Positions 1 to 8,939 of a stretch of 60,238 nt of DNA are shown in pieces. A model generated the notes under the pieces. It was not told where the DNA came from, searched no databases, and saw only the letters and a program-made list of their open reading frames with translations. Source of the DNA: Marimonas lutisalis (GTDB lineage: Bacteria; Pseudomonadota; Alphaproteobacteria; Rhodobacterales; Rhodobacteraceae); assembly GCF_005434965.1 (NCBI RefSeq), contig NZ_SKCI01000007.1, positions 1 to 60,238 of the forward strand, in the 5' to 3' direction. A program made the translations under genes and the position numbers. The first letter of the stretch is position 1. Every line of letters begins with the position of its first letter.

Positions 1-146
1 ACAACGGGAAACGCACATAGAGCATCACTGCCAGGCGGATGATCTCCGGGCTGGTCTTGAAGTACTTGAAGGGGGAACGCTTGGTCATCTTGAGAGGCTA
101 AGAGAGCCCCCTGCCCGGCTCAAGGCAAGTTCCTCTGACATGACCC
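1..146 (-). mobile_element. IS6-family insertion sequence, 5' end (cut by window edge)
   Basis: Positions 88 down to 1 encode the first 29 residues of a transposase, with MTKRSPFKYFK at the start and IIRLAVMLYVRF further in; I recognise this as the N-terminus of the IS6/IS26 family common in Paracoccus and relatives. The gene runs off the left edge. The element's outer end lies near 146, where the minus strand reads GGGTCATGTCAGAGGAAC. Two diverged partial copies of the same end are at 13946-14082 and 14466-14667. Seen directly: shared sequence between copies. From memory: the family assignment. Confidence 0.85.
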
Positions 147-263
147 ATGCCGGAGTCGATCATCGAGAACCGGAAGAAGATCGAGGAGCTCACCCGACAG
201 GCCACTTGCCAAGTACCCGAGATGCTCTAGTCTGATGGCATGAGACAAAAGGGAGGTTTCCCG
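147..263. other. Short junction between IS6 end and fmdA-like gene
   Basis: A 28-codon open frame (147-233, plus strand) runs straight from the IS end and looks like a leftover of a gene cut by the insertion; I cannot name it. The useful signal is the ribosome binding site GGGAGG at 251-256, seven bases before the ATG at 264, which sets the start of the next gene. Confidence 0.4.
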
Positions 264-1247
264 ATGACATGGCTCGACTCCTCTGTCATGGGCCGGCGCG
301 GCGTCGCGCAAGGCCGGGAAGGACAGCACCATCACCTCACCGAGGCGATGCAGGACGAATACCACTACGTCTACGGCCCCTATGCAGACCCGGTGATGAC
401 CATCGCCCCCGGCGACGTGGTCGCGGTCGAAACTCTCGATGCCTTCGGCGGCGCGGTCAAGACCGAGGATGATCTGCCGTCGAAAGTGCTGAACATGCCC
501 TTCGTGAACCCGCAGAACGGGCCCATCGCGGTCGAGGATGCCAGGAAGGGCGACGTTCTCGCGGTCCATATCAGAAGCCTTCTGCCCCGGGGTCCGCAAC
601 CGGCCGGCACCACGGCCCTGATCCCCGATTTCGGCGGGCTGGTGGCCTCGGGCCTGACGCATCTGAACGCGCCGATCGCCGAGCGGGTCAAGAAGATGGA
701 TGTCACGCCCGACGGGATCCGCTTCTCGGACCGGATCACCCTGCCCTACGAACCCTTCGTCGGCACTATGGGCGTCAGCCCCGAAATCGAGGCAATCTCT
801 TCTCTCGTGCCCGACTTCTACGGCGGCAACATGGACCTGCCCGATGTGGCTCCGGGTGCCGTGATCTATTTCCCGGTCCAGCGGGACGAAGGTTTCTTCT
901 ACATAGGCGACTGCCACGGCCGTCAGGGAGATGGTGAGCTTTGCGGCGTCGCGGTCGAGATCCCGGCCACGGTGACCGTGCAGATCGACCTGATCAAGGA
1001 TTGGGCCATCCCCGGCGTGAGGCTGGAAACCGAGGAGTTCATCATGGCCGTCGGGTCGGCCCGGCCGATGGAGGACGCGGCGCGCATGGCATACCGTGAC
1101 CTCGTCCGCTGGATGGTCGAGGATCACGGTTTCGAGGAAACTGAGGCCTACTTCCTCGCCACCCAGGCGGGCAGGATGCGCGTCGGCAACATGGTCGACC
1201 CGAAATACACGCTGGGCGCATCGATGCTCAAACGCTACCTGCGCTGA
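264..1247 (+). CDS. Acetamidase/formamidase family protein (FmdA/AmdA)
   Basis: The 327-residue product belongs to the FmdA_AmdA family, which hydrolyses formamide or acetamide to ammonia and the acid in the cytoplasm. Family features visible are the N-terminal PGDVVAVET block, the NPQNGPIAVEDA segment, DVLAVHI, the central IGDCHGRQGDGELCG metal/active-site region and PATVTV after it. Length fits the shorter bacterial members. The ATG at 264 is chosen because GGGAGG lies seven bases upstream; an earlier ATG at 240 has no such site. It is followed 46 bp later by an SDR gene on the same strand and converges with an amide-type ABC transporter operon, which suggests short amides as substrates. 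Confidence 0.85.
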   Translation: MTWLDSSVMGRRGVAQGREGQHHHLTEAMQDEYHYVYGPYADPVMTIAPGDVVAVETLDAFGGAVKTEDDLPSKVLNMPFVNPQNGPIAVEDARKGDVLAVHIRSLLPRGPQPAGTTALIPDFGGLVASGLTHLNAPIAERVKKMDVTPDGIRFSDRITLPYEPFVGTMGVSPEIEAISSLVPDFYGGNMDLPDVAPGAVIYFPVQRDEGFFYIGDCHGRQGDGELCGVAVEIPATVTVQIDLIKDWAIPGVRLETEEFIMAVGSARPMEDAARMAYRDLVRWMVEDHGFEETEAYFLATQAGRMRVGNMVDPKYTLGASMLKRYLR

Positions 1248-1293
1248 TCCGACGGCGGGTCGGTCGCGCGGACAGAACGGGAGAACGTGCAAG

Positions 1294-2055
1294 ATGGACC
1301 TGGGATTGAAAGGTCTGCGAGTCCTTGTCACCGGCGGCACCAAGGGCATCGGCCGAAAATGCGCCGACATCTTCGCCGACGAGGGCGCTGCCGTCTCGGT
1401 ATGCGCCCGCGACGCGGCCCACGTGACTGCCACGGTGGAAGCGCTCAAGCAGAAGGGGGTTCCCGCCTTTGGCCGCGCCGTGAACGTCGCGAACGCCCAT
1501 TCGCTGAAATCCTGGGTTCAGGACAGCGCCGCCGCGCTCGGCGGGATCGATATGGTCGTAGCGAATGTCTCCGCGCTTGCCGTTGCCGATGACGAGGCCG
1601 CCTGGCAGGCCGGTTTCGAAACGGACATGATGCATTCCGTCCGGCTCGTGAATGCCGCGATGCCCTGGCTGGAAAAGTCGCAGGCGGCGTCCATCACCCT
1701 GATTTCCTCGGTCTCCGGGCGCGAGATCGACTTCACCGGCCCGGCCTACGGCGCCTTCAAGGCCGCCCTTGTGCACTACGCCCAGGGCCTGGCGATGAAA
1801 CTCGCCCCGATGGGTATCCGTGCCAACACCGTTTCGCCCGGAAACACCTATTTCGAGGGGGGCATCTGGCAATCGATCGAACAGAACAACCCCGATCTCT
1901 TTCGGGATGCCCTTGCGATGAACCCGATGAAGCGCATGGCCAACCCCGACGAGATCGCGCGCGGCGTGGTCTTCCTCGCATCGCCTGCGTCGAGCTTCAC
2001 GAGCGGCACGAACCTCGTCATCGACGGCGCCCTCACCAAGGGCGTGCAGCTCTGA
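1294..2055 (+). CDS. SDR family oxidoreductase
   Basis: The 253-residue protein is a classical short-chain dehydrogenase/reductase. The Rossmann glycine motif TGGTKGIG lies at residues 13-20, the catalytic Ser at about 139-141 and the YxxxK pair at Tyr152 and Lys156 (YGAFK). The C-terminal block FLASPASSFTSGTNLVIDG is typical of this fold. The substrate cannot be read from sequence; the family reduces carbonyls or oxidises alcohols with NAD(P)H. It probably forms a two-gene unit with the amidase upstream. The ATG at 1294 begins exactly at the family's usual N-terminus. Confidence 0.85.
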   Translation: MDLGLKGLRVLVTGGTKGIGRKCADIFADEGAAVSVCARDAAHVTATVEALKQKGVPAFGRAVNVANAHSLKSWVQDSAAALGGIDMVVANVSALAVADDEAAWQAGFETDMMHSVRLVNAAMPWLEKSQAASITLISSVSGREIDFTGPAYGAFKAALVHYAQGLAMKLAPMGIRANTVSPGNTYFEGGIWQSIEQNNPDLFRDALAMNPMKRMANPDEIARGVVFLASPASSFTSGTNLVIDGALTKGVQL

Positions 2056-2124
2056 CGCGACCGGCCCGCGCCCGGGCGCGCTCCACGAGGCGGTCGTCAC
2101 CCAATCCCGGGTGGTCAGGCGCGA

Positions 2125-3837
2125 TCAGGAGGACAGTCCCAGATCCTCGATCATCCGCGCGCGCATGACGAATTTCTGCGGCTTTCCGGTGACCGTCATC
2201 GGCATCTCCGTTACGAAACGGATGTAGCGCGGGATCTTGTAATGCGCGATCTTGCCCCGGCACCAGTCCCGCAGGCCGTCTTCCGCCATCTGCGCCCCCG
2301 GGCGCAGGATGATCCACGCCGCGACCTCCTCGCCGTATTTCGGGTCCGGCAGACCGAAGACCTGCGCCTGCGAGATGTCGGGATGGCCCACTAGGAACTC
2401 CTCGATCTCGGCCGGATAGACGTTCTCGCCCCCGCGGATCAGCATGTCCTTCAGGCGCCCGGTGATCCGGCAATAGCCCTCGGCATCGATGGTGGCCAGA
2501 TCGCCGGTGTGCATCCAGCCGCCGCGGATCGCCTCCACGGTGCGCTGCGGATCGTCCCAATACCCCTTCATCACAAGGTAGCCGCGCGTCAGCAACTCGC
2601 CCTGCTGGCCGACAGGCAGGGTCCGGCCCTTGCCATCCACCACCTTGCACTCGGCATGGGGCTGAATGCGCCCCACCGTCGATACGCGCCGCTCCACGGG
2701 ATCATCTACCGCCGACTGGAACGAGATCGGGCTCGTTTCGGTCATACCGTAGCCGATCGTGATCTGCCGGCAATTCATCCGTTGCATGACCCGGCGCATT
2801 AACGGCTCCGGGCAAGGGGCGCCCGCCATGATCCCGGTCCGCAGGCTTCGTAAGTCGAACCGGTCGAACTCGGGGTGATCAAGCATCGCTTGGAACATCG
2901 TCGGCACGCCGTGAACCGCCGCGCAGCCCTCGGCATCGATCGCCGCCAGGGTTTCGCGCGCATCGAAGGCCTCTCCCGGGATGACCATGGCCGCGCCATA
3001 GGCACAGGCCGCAAGGTTACCCAGGACCATGCCGAAACAATGGTAGAACGGCACAGGAATGCACAGGCCTTCCCCCGGTCGCAGCCGCATGGCCCGAGCC
3101 GTCGAGATCGCGTTGTTCACGATGTTCCGGTGACTCAGCGTTGCCCCCTTCGGGGCGCCTGTCGTGCCGCTGGTGAACTGGATGTTGATCGCGTCATCCG
3201 GGTCGAGGCTCGCGCCGATCGCATCAAGGCGGGCCCGAAGCGCGGGGCCGCCCTTGGCCATCACCGCATCGAACGACAAAGTGCCGGGCCGCGGGTCCGG
3301 CCCCAGCTGGACCACCGACCCGAGCCGCGGCAAACGCGCCGCCCGCAGCCGCCCGGGTGGGCAGGTGTCCAGCTCCGGTGCCAGCTCGGCCAGCATGGCC
3401 ATGTAGTTCGACGACTTGAATTGCGGCGCCACGATGAGACAAGACACGCCGGCCTTGTTCAGCGCGTATTCCAGCTCCGAGCTGCGATAGGCCGGGTTGA
3501 TGTTCACCAGGATCGCGCCGATCCGCGCGGTCGCGAACTGCGCCAAAAGCCATTCCGGACGGTTGGGCGACCAGATGCCCACCCTGTCGCCCTTGTAGAC
3601 CCCGATCGCCAGGAGCCCCGCCGCAAGACGATCGACCAGCTTCGCAAACTCGGCATAGGTCCAGCGGTCGCCGGTCTGGCGAAAGACCGCCGCCGTTCGC
3701 GACGCGTGCCGCCGCACGACCTCGGACAGGAAGGCCGGGATCGTGGCCTCGATCAACGGACGATCGGTCACCCCCGCCACATGCGACAGGCCGTTTGCGG
3801 GGCGAATGCCCGGTCTGGAGATCACCCGTGCCGACAT
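2125..3837 (-). CDS. AMP-forming acyl-CoA synthetase (FadD-like)
   Basis: The 570-residue product is an ANL-superfamily adenylating enzyme that activates a carboxylic acid with ATP and CoA. Motifs in order are the phosphate-binding loop [11 protein letters not shown], the YGMTETSP motif, the hinge region [19 protein letters not shown], the [18 protein letters not shown] block and the C-terminal catalytic lysine region VTGKPQK. Length fits medium/long-chain synthetases. The ATG at 3837 is preferred over one at 3876 because AAAGGA sits about 12 bases upstream and the start clears the amidase stop at 3861. As last gene of the transporter-amidase operon it may activate the acid released from the amide (inference). 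Confidence 0.85.
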   Translation of the reverse strand: MSARVISRPGIRPANGLSHVAGVTDRPLIEATIPAFLSEVVRRHASRTAAVFRQTGDRWTYAEFAKLVDRLAAGLLAIGVYKGDRVGIWSPNRPEWLLAQFATARIGAILVNINPAYRSSELEYALNKAGVSCLIVAPQFKSSNYMAMLAELAPELDTCPPGRLRAARLPRLGSVVQLGPDPRPGTLSFDAVMAKGGPALRARLDAIGASLDPDDAINIQFTSGTTGAPKGATLSHRNIVNNAISTARAMRLRPGEGLCIPVPFYHCFGMVLGNLAACAYGAAMVIPGEAFDARETLAAIDAEGCAAVHGVPTMFQAMLDHPEFDRFDLRSLRTGIMAGAPCPEPLMRRVMQRMNCRQITIGYGMTETSPISFQSAVDDPVERRVSTVGRIQPHAECKVVDGKGRTLPVGQQGELLTRGYLVMKGYWDDPQRTVEAIRGGWMHTGDLATIDAEGYCRITGRLKDMLIRGGENVYPAEIEEFLVGHPDISQAQVFGLPDPKYGEEVAAWIILRPGAQMAEDGLRDWCRGKIAHYKIPRYIRFVTEMPMTVTGKPQKFVMRARMIEDLGLSS

Positions 3838-3860
3838 CGCGTCGCTGGTCCTTTCCGGCC

Positions 3861-6251
3861 TTACATGTTGCGCCAATCACCGGCCTGTTCGAAGGCACCC
3901 GCCGCGCGGTAGATCGTGCTTTCCTCGTAGCGCCGTCCCACAAGCTGCAGGCCCACGGGCAACCCGTCGGACATCCCGCACGGGATCGACATTGCCGGAT
4001 GGCCGGTGACGTCGAACGGCGAGGTATTGGGCAGCATCTCGAAGGCGCGCTGCGTCCAAAGCGCCAGCGAACTGTCCGGCGGCGGCAGCGGCGTCGCCTT
4101 CATCGGGGTCGTCGGCATCAGCAGCAGGTCATAGGAGGCCAATACATTATTATACTCCTCGCGCAGCTTCCGCGCGAGGTTCTGCGCCTTGGCGTAATAA
4201 CGGCCGCGCGTGTGCTTCAGGTGATACTGCCCCACGAACATCGAGATCTTCAGCGTGTCCGACAACTCGTCGGCCCGCGACCGCCAGTTGGAATGATAGT
4301 CCAGAAGCGAGGTGGTATAGAGCCCTTCCCAGCCGGTGCCGAAGCCGTTTCCGATCATCATCTGGTTGGTCAGGCCTTCCAGCCCGATGGGCGTCCAGAT
4401 CGCCGGTCCGTACAGGTGCCAGGGGATCGAGATCTCGTCCACCGTGGCGCCCAGGCTGCGGAACACATCCGCCCCGGCGCGCACCTTCGCATCGACATCG
4501 GGTTCCGACTGTTCGTGCCCGAACCCTTCCTTGACCACGCCGATCCGCAACCCCGAGGCGCCGCGGTTGACCGACGCCGTGTAACGTTCAGTGTGCACGT
4601 CGTACTGGCGCGGGTCGAGGCCGTCGGCCCCGGCAATCACCTCGAGCATCAGAGCGTTGTCCATGACGGTCTGCGTCATCGGCCCGGCATGGTCGATCGT
4701 GTTCTCGATCGGCATGATCCCGGAATAGGGCACGAGGCCATGGGTGGGCTTCATCCCGTAGACCCCGCAGAACGAGGCAGGCATCCGGATCGAGCCGCCC
4801 TGGTCGCCGCCGATCGCCATGTCGACCAGCCCCGCCCCGACAAGCGCCCCCGACCCCGACGACGACCCCCCCGCCGAATAGCCCGGCTTGTGCGGGTTGT
4901 GCACGGCCCCCGTCGCGTTGGTGTGGCTGCCGCCCGAAAGGCAGAAATACTCGCAATGCGCCTTGCCCATGATCGTCGCGCCGGCATCCAGAAGGCGCGT
5001 GACGATGGTGGCATCGATATCGGGGGTATAGCCCTTCAGGGTCGACGCCCCGTTCATCATCGGCACACCCGCCAGGCACACGTTGTCCTTCAGCGCGACC
5101 GTCCGCCCAAGCAATGGTCCGCGCGGCGCGCCCTTGATCTCGGTCTTCACGTACCACGCGTTCATCGGGTTTTCCTCGGGTGTCGGACGATAGCCCGAGG
5201 TACGCGGATAAAGTACCGGCGGCAGGTAGTCAGGCAGCGAATCCACCACATCATAGGCATCCAGTGTGCCTTGCATGACATCGAGGAATTCCTGGATCCG
5301 CTCATCCGACATGTGCATGCCCAGTTCGGCGACAATCTCTTTCATCTGCGAATGGGTGGGGCGCTGGACGGTCATGTAGGACATCCTTTCTTGCAACGAT
5401 GCCGGAGCGGCGGATCTTTCGGCCGGGGTGCCCAGGCCGGGTCTGCTTCCCGCGGTGTTAGCCGGGGTCTCTTTGGGGGCCTTGTCGGCCTGAAGTGCCG
5501 ACAAGGCGCCCGAGGCCGGTTTCGCGGTCTGGGCGCTGCCCGCACCGAGACCGGTGAATTCCTCGATCAGGGCCGGGTCCGCCGCGTCCGAACCCGAGAC
5601 CTCGCCCATGATGCTGCCCTTCTGGATCAGAAGGATCCTGTCGGACAGGGCGGTGATGAAATCGAGGCTCTGCTCCACCAGCACGATGCTCAGGCCTTCG
5701 CGGCGGTTCAGTTCCTTCAGCAGGTCGATGATCTCGTCGATGATCGAGGGCTGGATGCCCTCGGTCGGTTCATCCAGAAGCACGAGGTCCGGGTCGGACA
5801 CCAGGCACCGCGCCAGGGCTAGCAATTGCTGTTCGCCGCCCGAGAGCGCCCCGCCATCGCGGTCCAGCAGCCGTTCGAGCCGCGGAAAATCGGCCAGCAC
5901 CCGGTCGATGGCATCGTCCTCATCCATGTCATGCGCGGCAATGCCCATCCGCAGGTTGTCCCGGACACTCAGGTTGGGAAAGATTCCCCTGCCCTGCGGA
6001 ACATAGCCGATGCCAAGCTGCGCGCGCCCCGAGGACCGCAGCCGCCCAATATCCTGGCCGTCGAACAGGACCGTGCCGCCCGAGGCCGGGATGATGCCCA
6101 TCAACGCCTTCAGAAGCGTCGATTTCCCCATGCCGTTATGGCCTAGGATCCCCAGGATCTCGCCATCCTCGACCGACAGGTCGATGCCATGCAGCACGGG
6201 CACGCGGCCATAGCCTGCCCTCATGCCCGATACTTGCAGAAGCGCGCTCAT
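3861..6251 (-). CDS. UrtE/LivF-type ABC ATPase fused in frame to an amidase
   Basis: One 796-codon reading frame covers two enzymes. Residues 1-235 are a branched-chain/urea-type ABC ATPase: Walker [10 protein letters not shown] (37-45), Q-loop VPQGRG, signature LSGGEQQ (136-142), Walker [11 protein letters not shown]. Residues 236-292 are an Ala/Pro-rich linker. Residues 293-796 form a complete amidase-signature enzyme; counted from its own Met it has Lys96, Ser171 and Ser195, the triad numbering I recall for the Rhodococcus nitrile-pathway amidase. There is no stop codon between the halves, but a good internal ribosome site precedes the amidase Met at 5375, so two products or one fusion are possible. 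The gene overlaps the upstream ATPase gene by ATGA. Confidence 0.85.
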   Translation of the reverse strand: MSALLQVSGMRAGYGRVPVLHGIDLSVEDGEILGILGHNGMGKSTLLKALMGIIPASGGTVLFDGQDIGRLRSSGRAQLGIGYVPQGRGIFPNLSVRDNLRMGIAAHDMDEDDAIDRVLADFPRLERLLDRDGGALSGGEQQLLALARCLVSDPDLVLLDEPTEGIQPSIIDEIIDLLKELNRREGLSIVLVEQSLDFITALSDRILLIQKGSIMGEVSGSDAADPALIEEFTGLGAGSAQTAKPASGALSALQADKAPKETPANTAGSRPGLGTPAERSAAPASLQERMSYMTVQRPTHSQMKEIVAELGMHMSDERIQEFLDVMQGTLDAYDVVDSLPDYLPPVLYPRTSGYRPTPEENPMNAWYVKTEIKGAPRGPLLGRTVALKDNVCLAGVPMMNGASTLKGYTPDIDATIVTRLLDAGATIMGKAHCEYFCLSGGSHTNATGAVHNPHKPGYSAGGSSSGSGALVGAGLVDMAIGGDQGGSIRMPASFCGVYGMKPTHGLVPYSGIMPIENTIDHAGPMTQTVMDNALMLEVIAGADGLDPRQYDVHTERYTASVNRGASGLRIGVVKEGFGHEQSEPDVDAKVRAGADVFRSLGATVDEISIPWHLYGPAIWTPIGLEGLTNQMMIGNGFGTGWEGLYTTSLLDYHSNWRSRADELSDTLKISMFVGQYHLKHTRGRYYAKAQNLARKLREEYNNVLASYDLLLMPTTPMKATPLPPPDSSLALWTQRAFEMLPNTSPFDVTGHPAMSIPCGMSDGLPVGLQLVGRRYEESTIYRAAGAFEQAGDWRNM
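5375..5391 (-). promoter_or_regulatory. Internal ribosome binding site and start of the amidase part
   Basis: On the minus strand GAAAGG is followed after nine bases by an ATG at 5375 inside the fused frame. Starting here gives a 504-residue amidase with canonical family length and triad numbering. The other in-frame ATG at 5384 directly abuts the GAAAGG and is less likely. This suggests that the amidase can be made as a separate protein. Confidence 0.6.
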
Positions 6252-6976
6252 GCCCTGTGCCCCAGATAGACTTCGCGGGCACGCGGATCGGCCGAAATCG
6301 CTTCCATCGTGTCCTGCATCAGGATGCGACCCTCGTGAAACAGCGTCACCGTGCGCGAGATCATGCGGATGAACTGCATGTCATGCTCCACAACGATCAG
6401 GGCCGACGTCTTGTTGATCTCCTCGATCAGCTCCACGGTCCTGTAGGTTTCCTCGTGGGTCATGCCCGCGGCCGGCTCGTCCAGCAGCACGAGCCACGGC
6501 TCCGCGGCCACGACCATGCCCAGCTCGACCCATTGGCGCTGCCCGTGGGCCAGCTGCCCGACCAGCGTGCGTCGGATATCGCCCAGTCTCAGGCGCTCGA
6601 TCGTTTCGGCGGTAAGGCTGCGGGCACGCGACTCCCCGTGCCAGCGCCGGGCCGAGAGCCAGATGTTCTCTTCCACCGTCAACCCGTCAAAGACGTTGGG
6701 CACCTGCGTCTTGATGCCGACACCGAGGCTCGCAACCTCGAACGGCTCCGCCCCGGTCATCTCCTGGCCGCGGATGATCACGTCGCCCGAGGTCGGGGTC
6801 AGTTGCCCGGTCAGGCACTTGAAGAAGGTCGACTTGCCGGCGCCATTCGGGCCGATCAGGCAGCGCAGCTCGCGATCGAACAAGGTGAAATCCACCTGGT
6901 CGACCGCTCGCACGCCGCCGAAATGCATGCACAGGTCGCGGGTCTCGACAACAACCTCTCCGCGTTGGCGTGTCAT
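6248..6976 (-). CDS. UrtD-type ABC transporter ATP-binding protein
   Basis: The 242-residue ATPase has Walker A GPNGAGKST, Walker B WLVLLDEPAAGM and H-loop VVEHDM. Its signature is LAHGQRQWVELGM rather than LSGGQ, a form typical of UrtD from urea transporters, which separates it from LivG. It would energise import on the cytoplasmic face together with the second ATPase. Start and stop both overlap the neighbours by ATGA (permease at 6973, ATPase-amidase at 6251), a sign of tight translational coupling. The substrate is likely urea or a short amide; sequence alone cannot decide. Confidence 0.88.
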   Translation of the reverse strand: MTRQRGEVVVETRDLCMHFGGVRAVDQVDFTLFDRELRCLIGPNGAGKSTFFKCLTGQLTPTSGDVIIRGQEMTGAEPFEVASLGVGIKTQVPNVFDGLTVEENIWLSARRWHGESRARSLTAETIERLRLGDIRRTLVGQLAHGQRQWVELGMVVAAEPWLVLLDEPAAGMTHEETYRTVELIEEINKTSALIVVEHDMQFIRMISRTVTLFHEGRILMQDTMEAISADPRAREVYLGHRA

Positions 6977-8016
6977 CCCGCGTCCTCCGCCCTGCTCCGG
7001 CGGCGCCGGCGCGACCGCACGGGTCTCTTCCGGCGACGGCGGTTCACCCAGTCGATCACGGTCGGCGCCACGCCCTTGGGAACCAGCAGCACGAAGACGA
7101 TCAGGATGACCCCGAGAACCAGGTTGTTGTTCAGAACGCTTTGGCCGCCCAGCGCCGAGGTCAGGTAGAACAGCGCAAAGGTCGCTCCGGCGGGCCCGAT
7201 CAGCGTCCCGCGCCCGCCCACGATCACCCAGATGATCGTCAGCGCCGCGTTGTAGAGGTTGAACACATCCGGCGTGATCCGCCCCACCCCGTTGCAGAAC
7301 ATCACGCCGCCGACCGCGGCGATCCCGGCGCCGATGGTGAAGATCCCCAGCTTGTAGAGGCGCACGTCGTAACCCAGCAATTCCGAGCGAAGTTCGTTCT
7401 CGCGGATCGAGACGCAGACGCGCCCGAACTTGGTGTTCACCAGCCAGCCGGCGAAGACGTAACACAGGATGAGCGCCGCCATCGCGACATAGAACACCTG
7501 TTCGGGAAACAGGAAGGTGCGGGCATCCCAGGGCAGGTTGATCGGCGGAGACGACACCCCGTTGAATCCGCCCAGAAGCGCCTTGCCGATCTTGTATTCG
7601 GGTCCCGACGTGCGCCGGATCAGCGAAAAGAAGATCAGCGTCACGGTCAGCGTGATCACCCCCAGGTAGACGTCCGAGACGCGACCGAAGAAGATGAAAT
7701 ACCCCAACGCCGCGGCAAAGGCCGATGTCAGGAGCACCGCGATCAGGATGGCCCAGGTGGACCCGCCGATATTGATCGCCGAGATCGTGTAGACATAGGC
7801 CCCCAGCCCGAAAAAGGCGACCTGCCCGAAACACAGGATCCCGCCATAGCCCCAGATCAGCGCAAGGCTGAGCGCCAGGATCGCAAGCGCGATGGCGGTG
7901 GTGAGGTTGATGATGGTGAACAGCTGCAGCACATGCGGCGCCGCGAACATGAAAACGATGCCCAGCAGGGCATAGACAAGCGTCGGGCGCATCTGGCGAA
8001 GCATACCGCTGCTCAT
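6973..8016 (-). CDS. UrtC/LivM-type ABC transporter permease
   Basis: The 347-residue protein is an inner-membrane permease with about eight to nine hydrophobic segments and the family block ALSLALIWGYGGILCFGQ near the N-terminus, followed by RENELRSELLGYDV and the cytoplasmic-loop region VGGRGTLIGPAGA. The C-terminus is a strongly basic tail of arginines and lysines. It pairs with the LivH-type permease immediately upstream. The ATG at 8016 overlaps the upstream stop by four bases. Confidence 0.88.
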   Translation of the reverse strand: MSSGMLRQMRPTLVYALLGIVFMFAAPHVLQLFTIINLTTAIALAILALSLALIWGYGGILCFGQVAFFGLGAYVYTISAINIGGSTWAILIAVLLTSAFAAALGYFIFFGRVSDVYLGVITLTVTLIFFSLIRRTSGPEYKIGKALLGGFNGVSSPPINLPWDARTFLFPEQVFYVAMAALILCYVFAGWLVNTKFGRVCVSIRENELRSELLGYDVRLYKLGIFTIGAGIAAVGGVMFCNGVGRITPDVFNLYNAALTIIWVIVGGRGTLIGPAGATFALFYLTSALGGQSVLNNNLVLGVILIVFVLLVPKGVAPTVIDWVNRRRRKRPVRSRRRRRSRAEDAG

Positions 8017-8882
8017 AGCGATTTCCGGAAGAAGCGGCCGGTGATCCCGCGCGGCATGAGCCGCAACAGGATGATCGCGGCAAGAAGAAGCGCGATCTCG
8101 CCAAAGGTCGAGCCCGCGATGAACGAGAAGATGCCGTTGATCCCTCCCAGCAGAACCGAACCGGCGGCCGTGCCGGCCAGGATCGACGCCCCGCCCGAGA
8201 TCACGGTGATGAAGGCCTTGGCGATATAGGTCGCCCCGATGGTCGGCAGAACCCCCGTCATCGGCGCCAGAAGCCCCCCGGCAAGCCCCGAGACCGCCGC
8301 GCCCAACCCAAAGGTGATCATGTAGATCCGGCTGGTCGACACCCCCAGCGACGAGGCCATCTCGGCGTTCTGCATGGTACCGCGGGCCAGCAGCCCGAGC
8401 TTGGTGAACCGCAGCGTCATCCAGACCGCGACCAGCAGCGCGATCGTGATCAGGATGAGGAAAAGCTCGTAGCCCGACGCGGAATACGCGCCGATCCGCA
8501 CCGCGCCCAGCGGCGGCGAAACGGTTGTCGCGGTCGAGGCGCCGAAGATCGATGTCACGATCCCCACCAGCAACAGCGACAGCCCCCAGGTGGCCAGCAA
8601 CGTGTCCACCATCCGGCCATAGAGCCACCGGATCAGCAGGCGCTCGACGATCACCCCGATGATCCCCACGACGAGCGGCGCCAGGATCAGCATCGAGACC
8701 CAGATGTTGATACCCATGTTCGTGGCCACGACGACGGTATAGCCGCCCAGCATCAGGAACTCGCCATGGGCAAGGTTGATCACCCGCATCATCCCGAAGA
8801 TGATCGCGAGCCCGAGACTGATCAGCGCCAGGTTGGCGATGACATAGATCAGCTGGAAAAGGACGGCGACGACGAGGTCCAA
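8013..8882 (-). CDS. UrtB/LivH-type ABC transporter permease
   Basis: The product (about 289 residues) is the first permease of the importer, with the family block LALISLGLAIIFGMMRVINLAHGE split over the first membrane helices and the VISGGASILAGTAAG region near the end. A TTG at 8882 with GGAG eight bases upstream is the start I prefer. A GTG at 8918 also opens the frame but lies in the loop of a hairpin and has no ribosome site. The distance to the binding-protein gene is then 57 bp. Confidence 0.83.
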   Translation of the reverse strand: MDLVVAVLFQLIYVIANLALISLGLAIIFGMMRVINLAHGEFLMLGGYTVVVATNMGINIWVSMLILAPLVVGIIGVIVERLLIRWLYGRMVDTLLATWGLSLLLVGIVTSIFGASTATTVSPPLGAVRIGAYSASGYELFLILITIALLVAVWMTLRFTKLGLLARGTMQNAEMASSLGVSTSRIYMITFGLGAAVSGLAGGLLAPMTGVLPTIGATYIAKAFITVISGGASILAGTAAGSVLLGGINGIFSFIAGSTFGEIALLLAAIILLRLMPRGITGRFFRKSL

Positions 8883-8907
8883 GAAAGGCGCTCCGAGGAT
8901 AAGGTGG

Positions 8908-8931
8908 GGGTCCAGCACGAAAGCTGGACCC
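8908..8931 (-). promoter_or_regulatory. Stem-loop between binding protein and permease genes
   Basis: A perfect nine-base-pair inverted repeat, GGGTCCAGC and GCTGGACCC with a six-base loop, sits in the gap after the binding-protein gene. No T-run follows. Such hairpins commonly stabilise the upstream mRNA or partly attenuate read-through, which raises binding protein above permease levels. The structure is seen; the function is inferred. Confidence 0.6.
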
Positions 8932-8939
8932 GAGGTCGG

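Noticed and set aside
2509-5822. Long plus-strand frames across the synthetase and amidase genes
   Set aside because: They are antisense to well-supported enzymes, as expected in GC-rich DNA, and show Arg/His/Pro-rich compositions without motifs.
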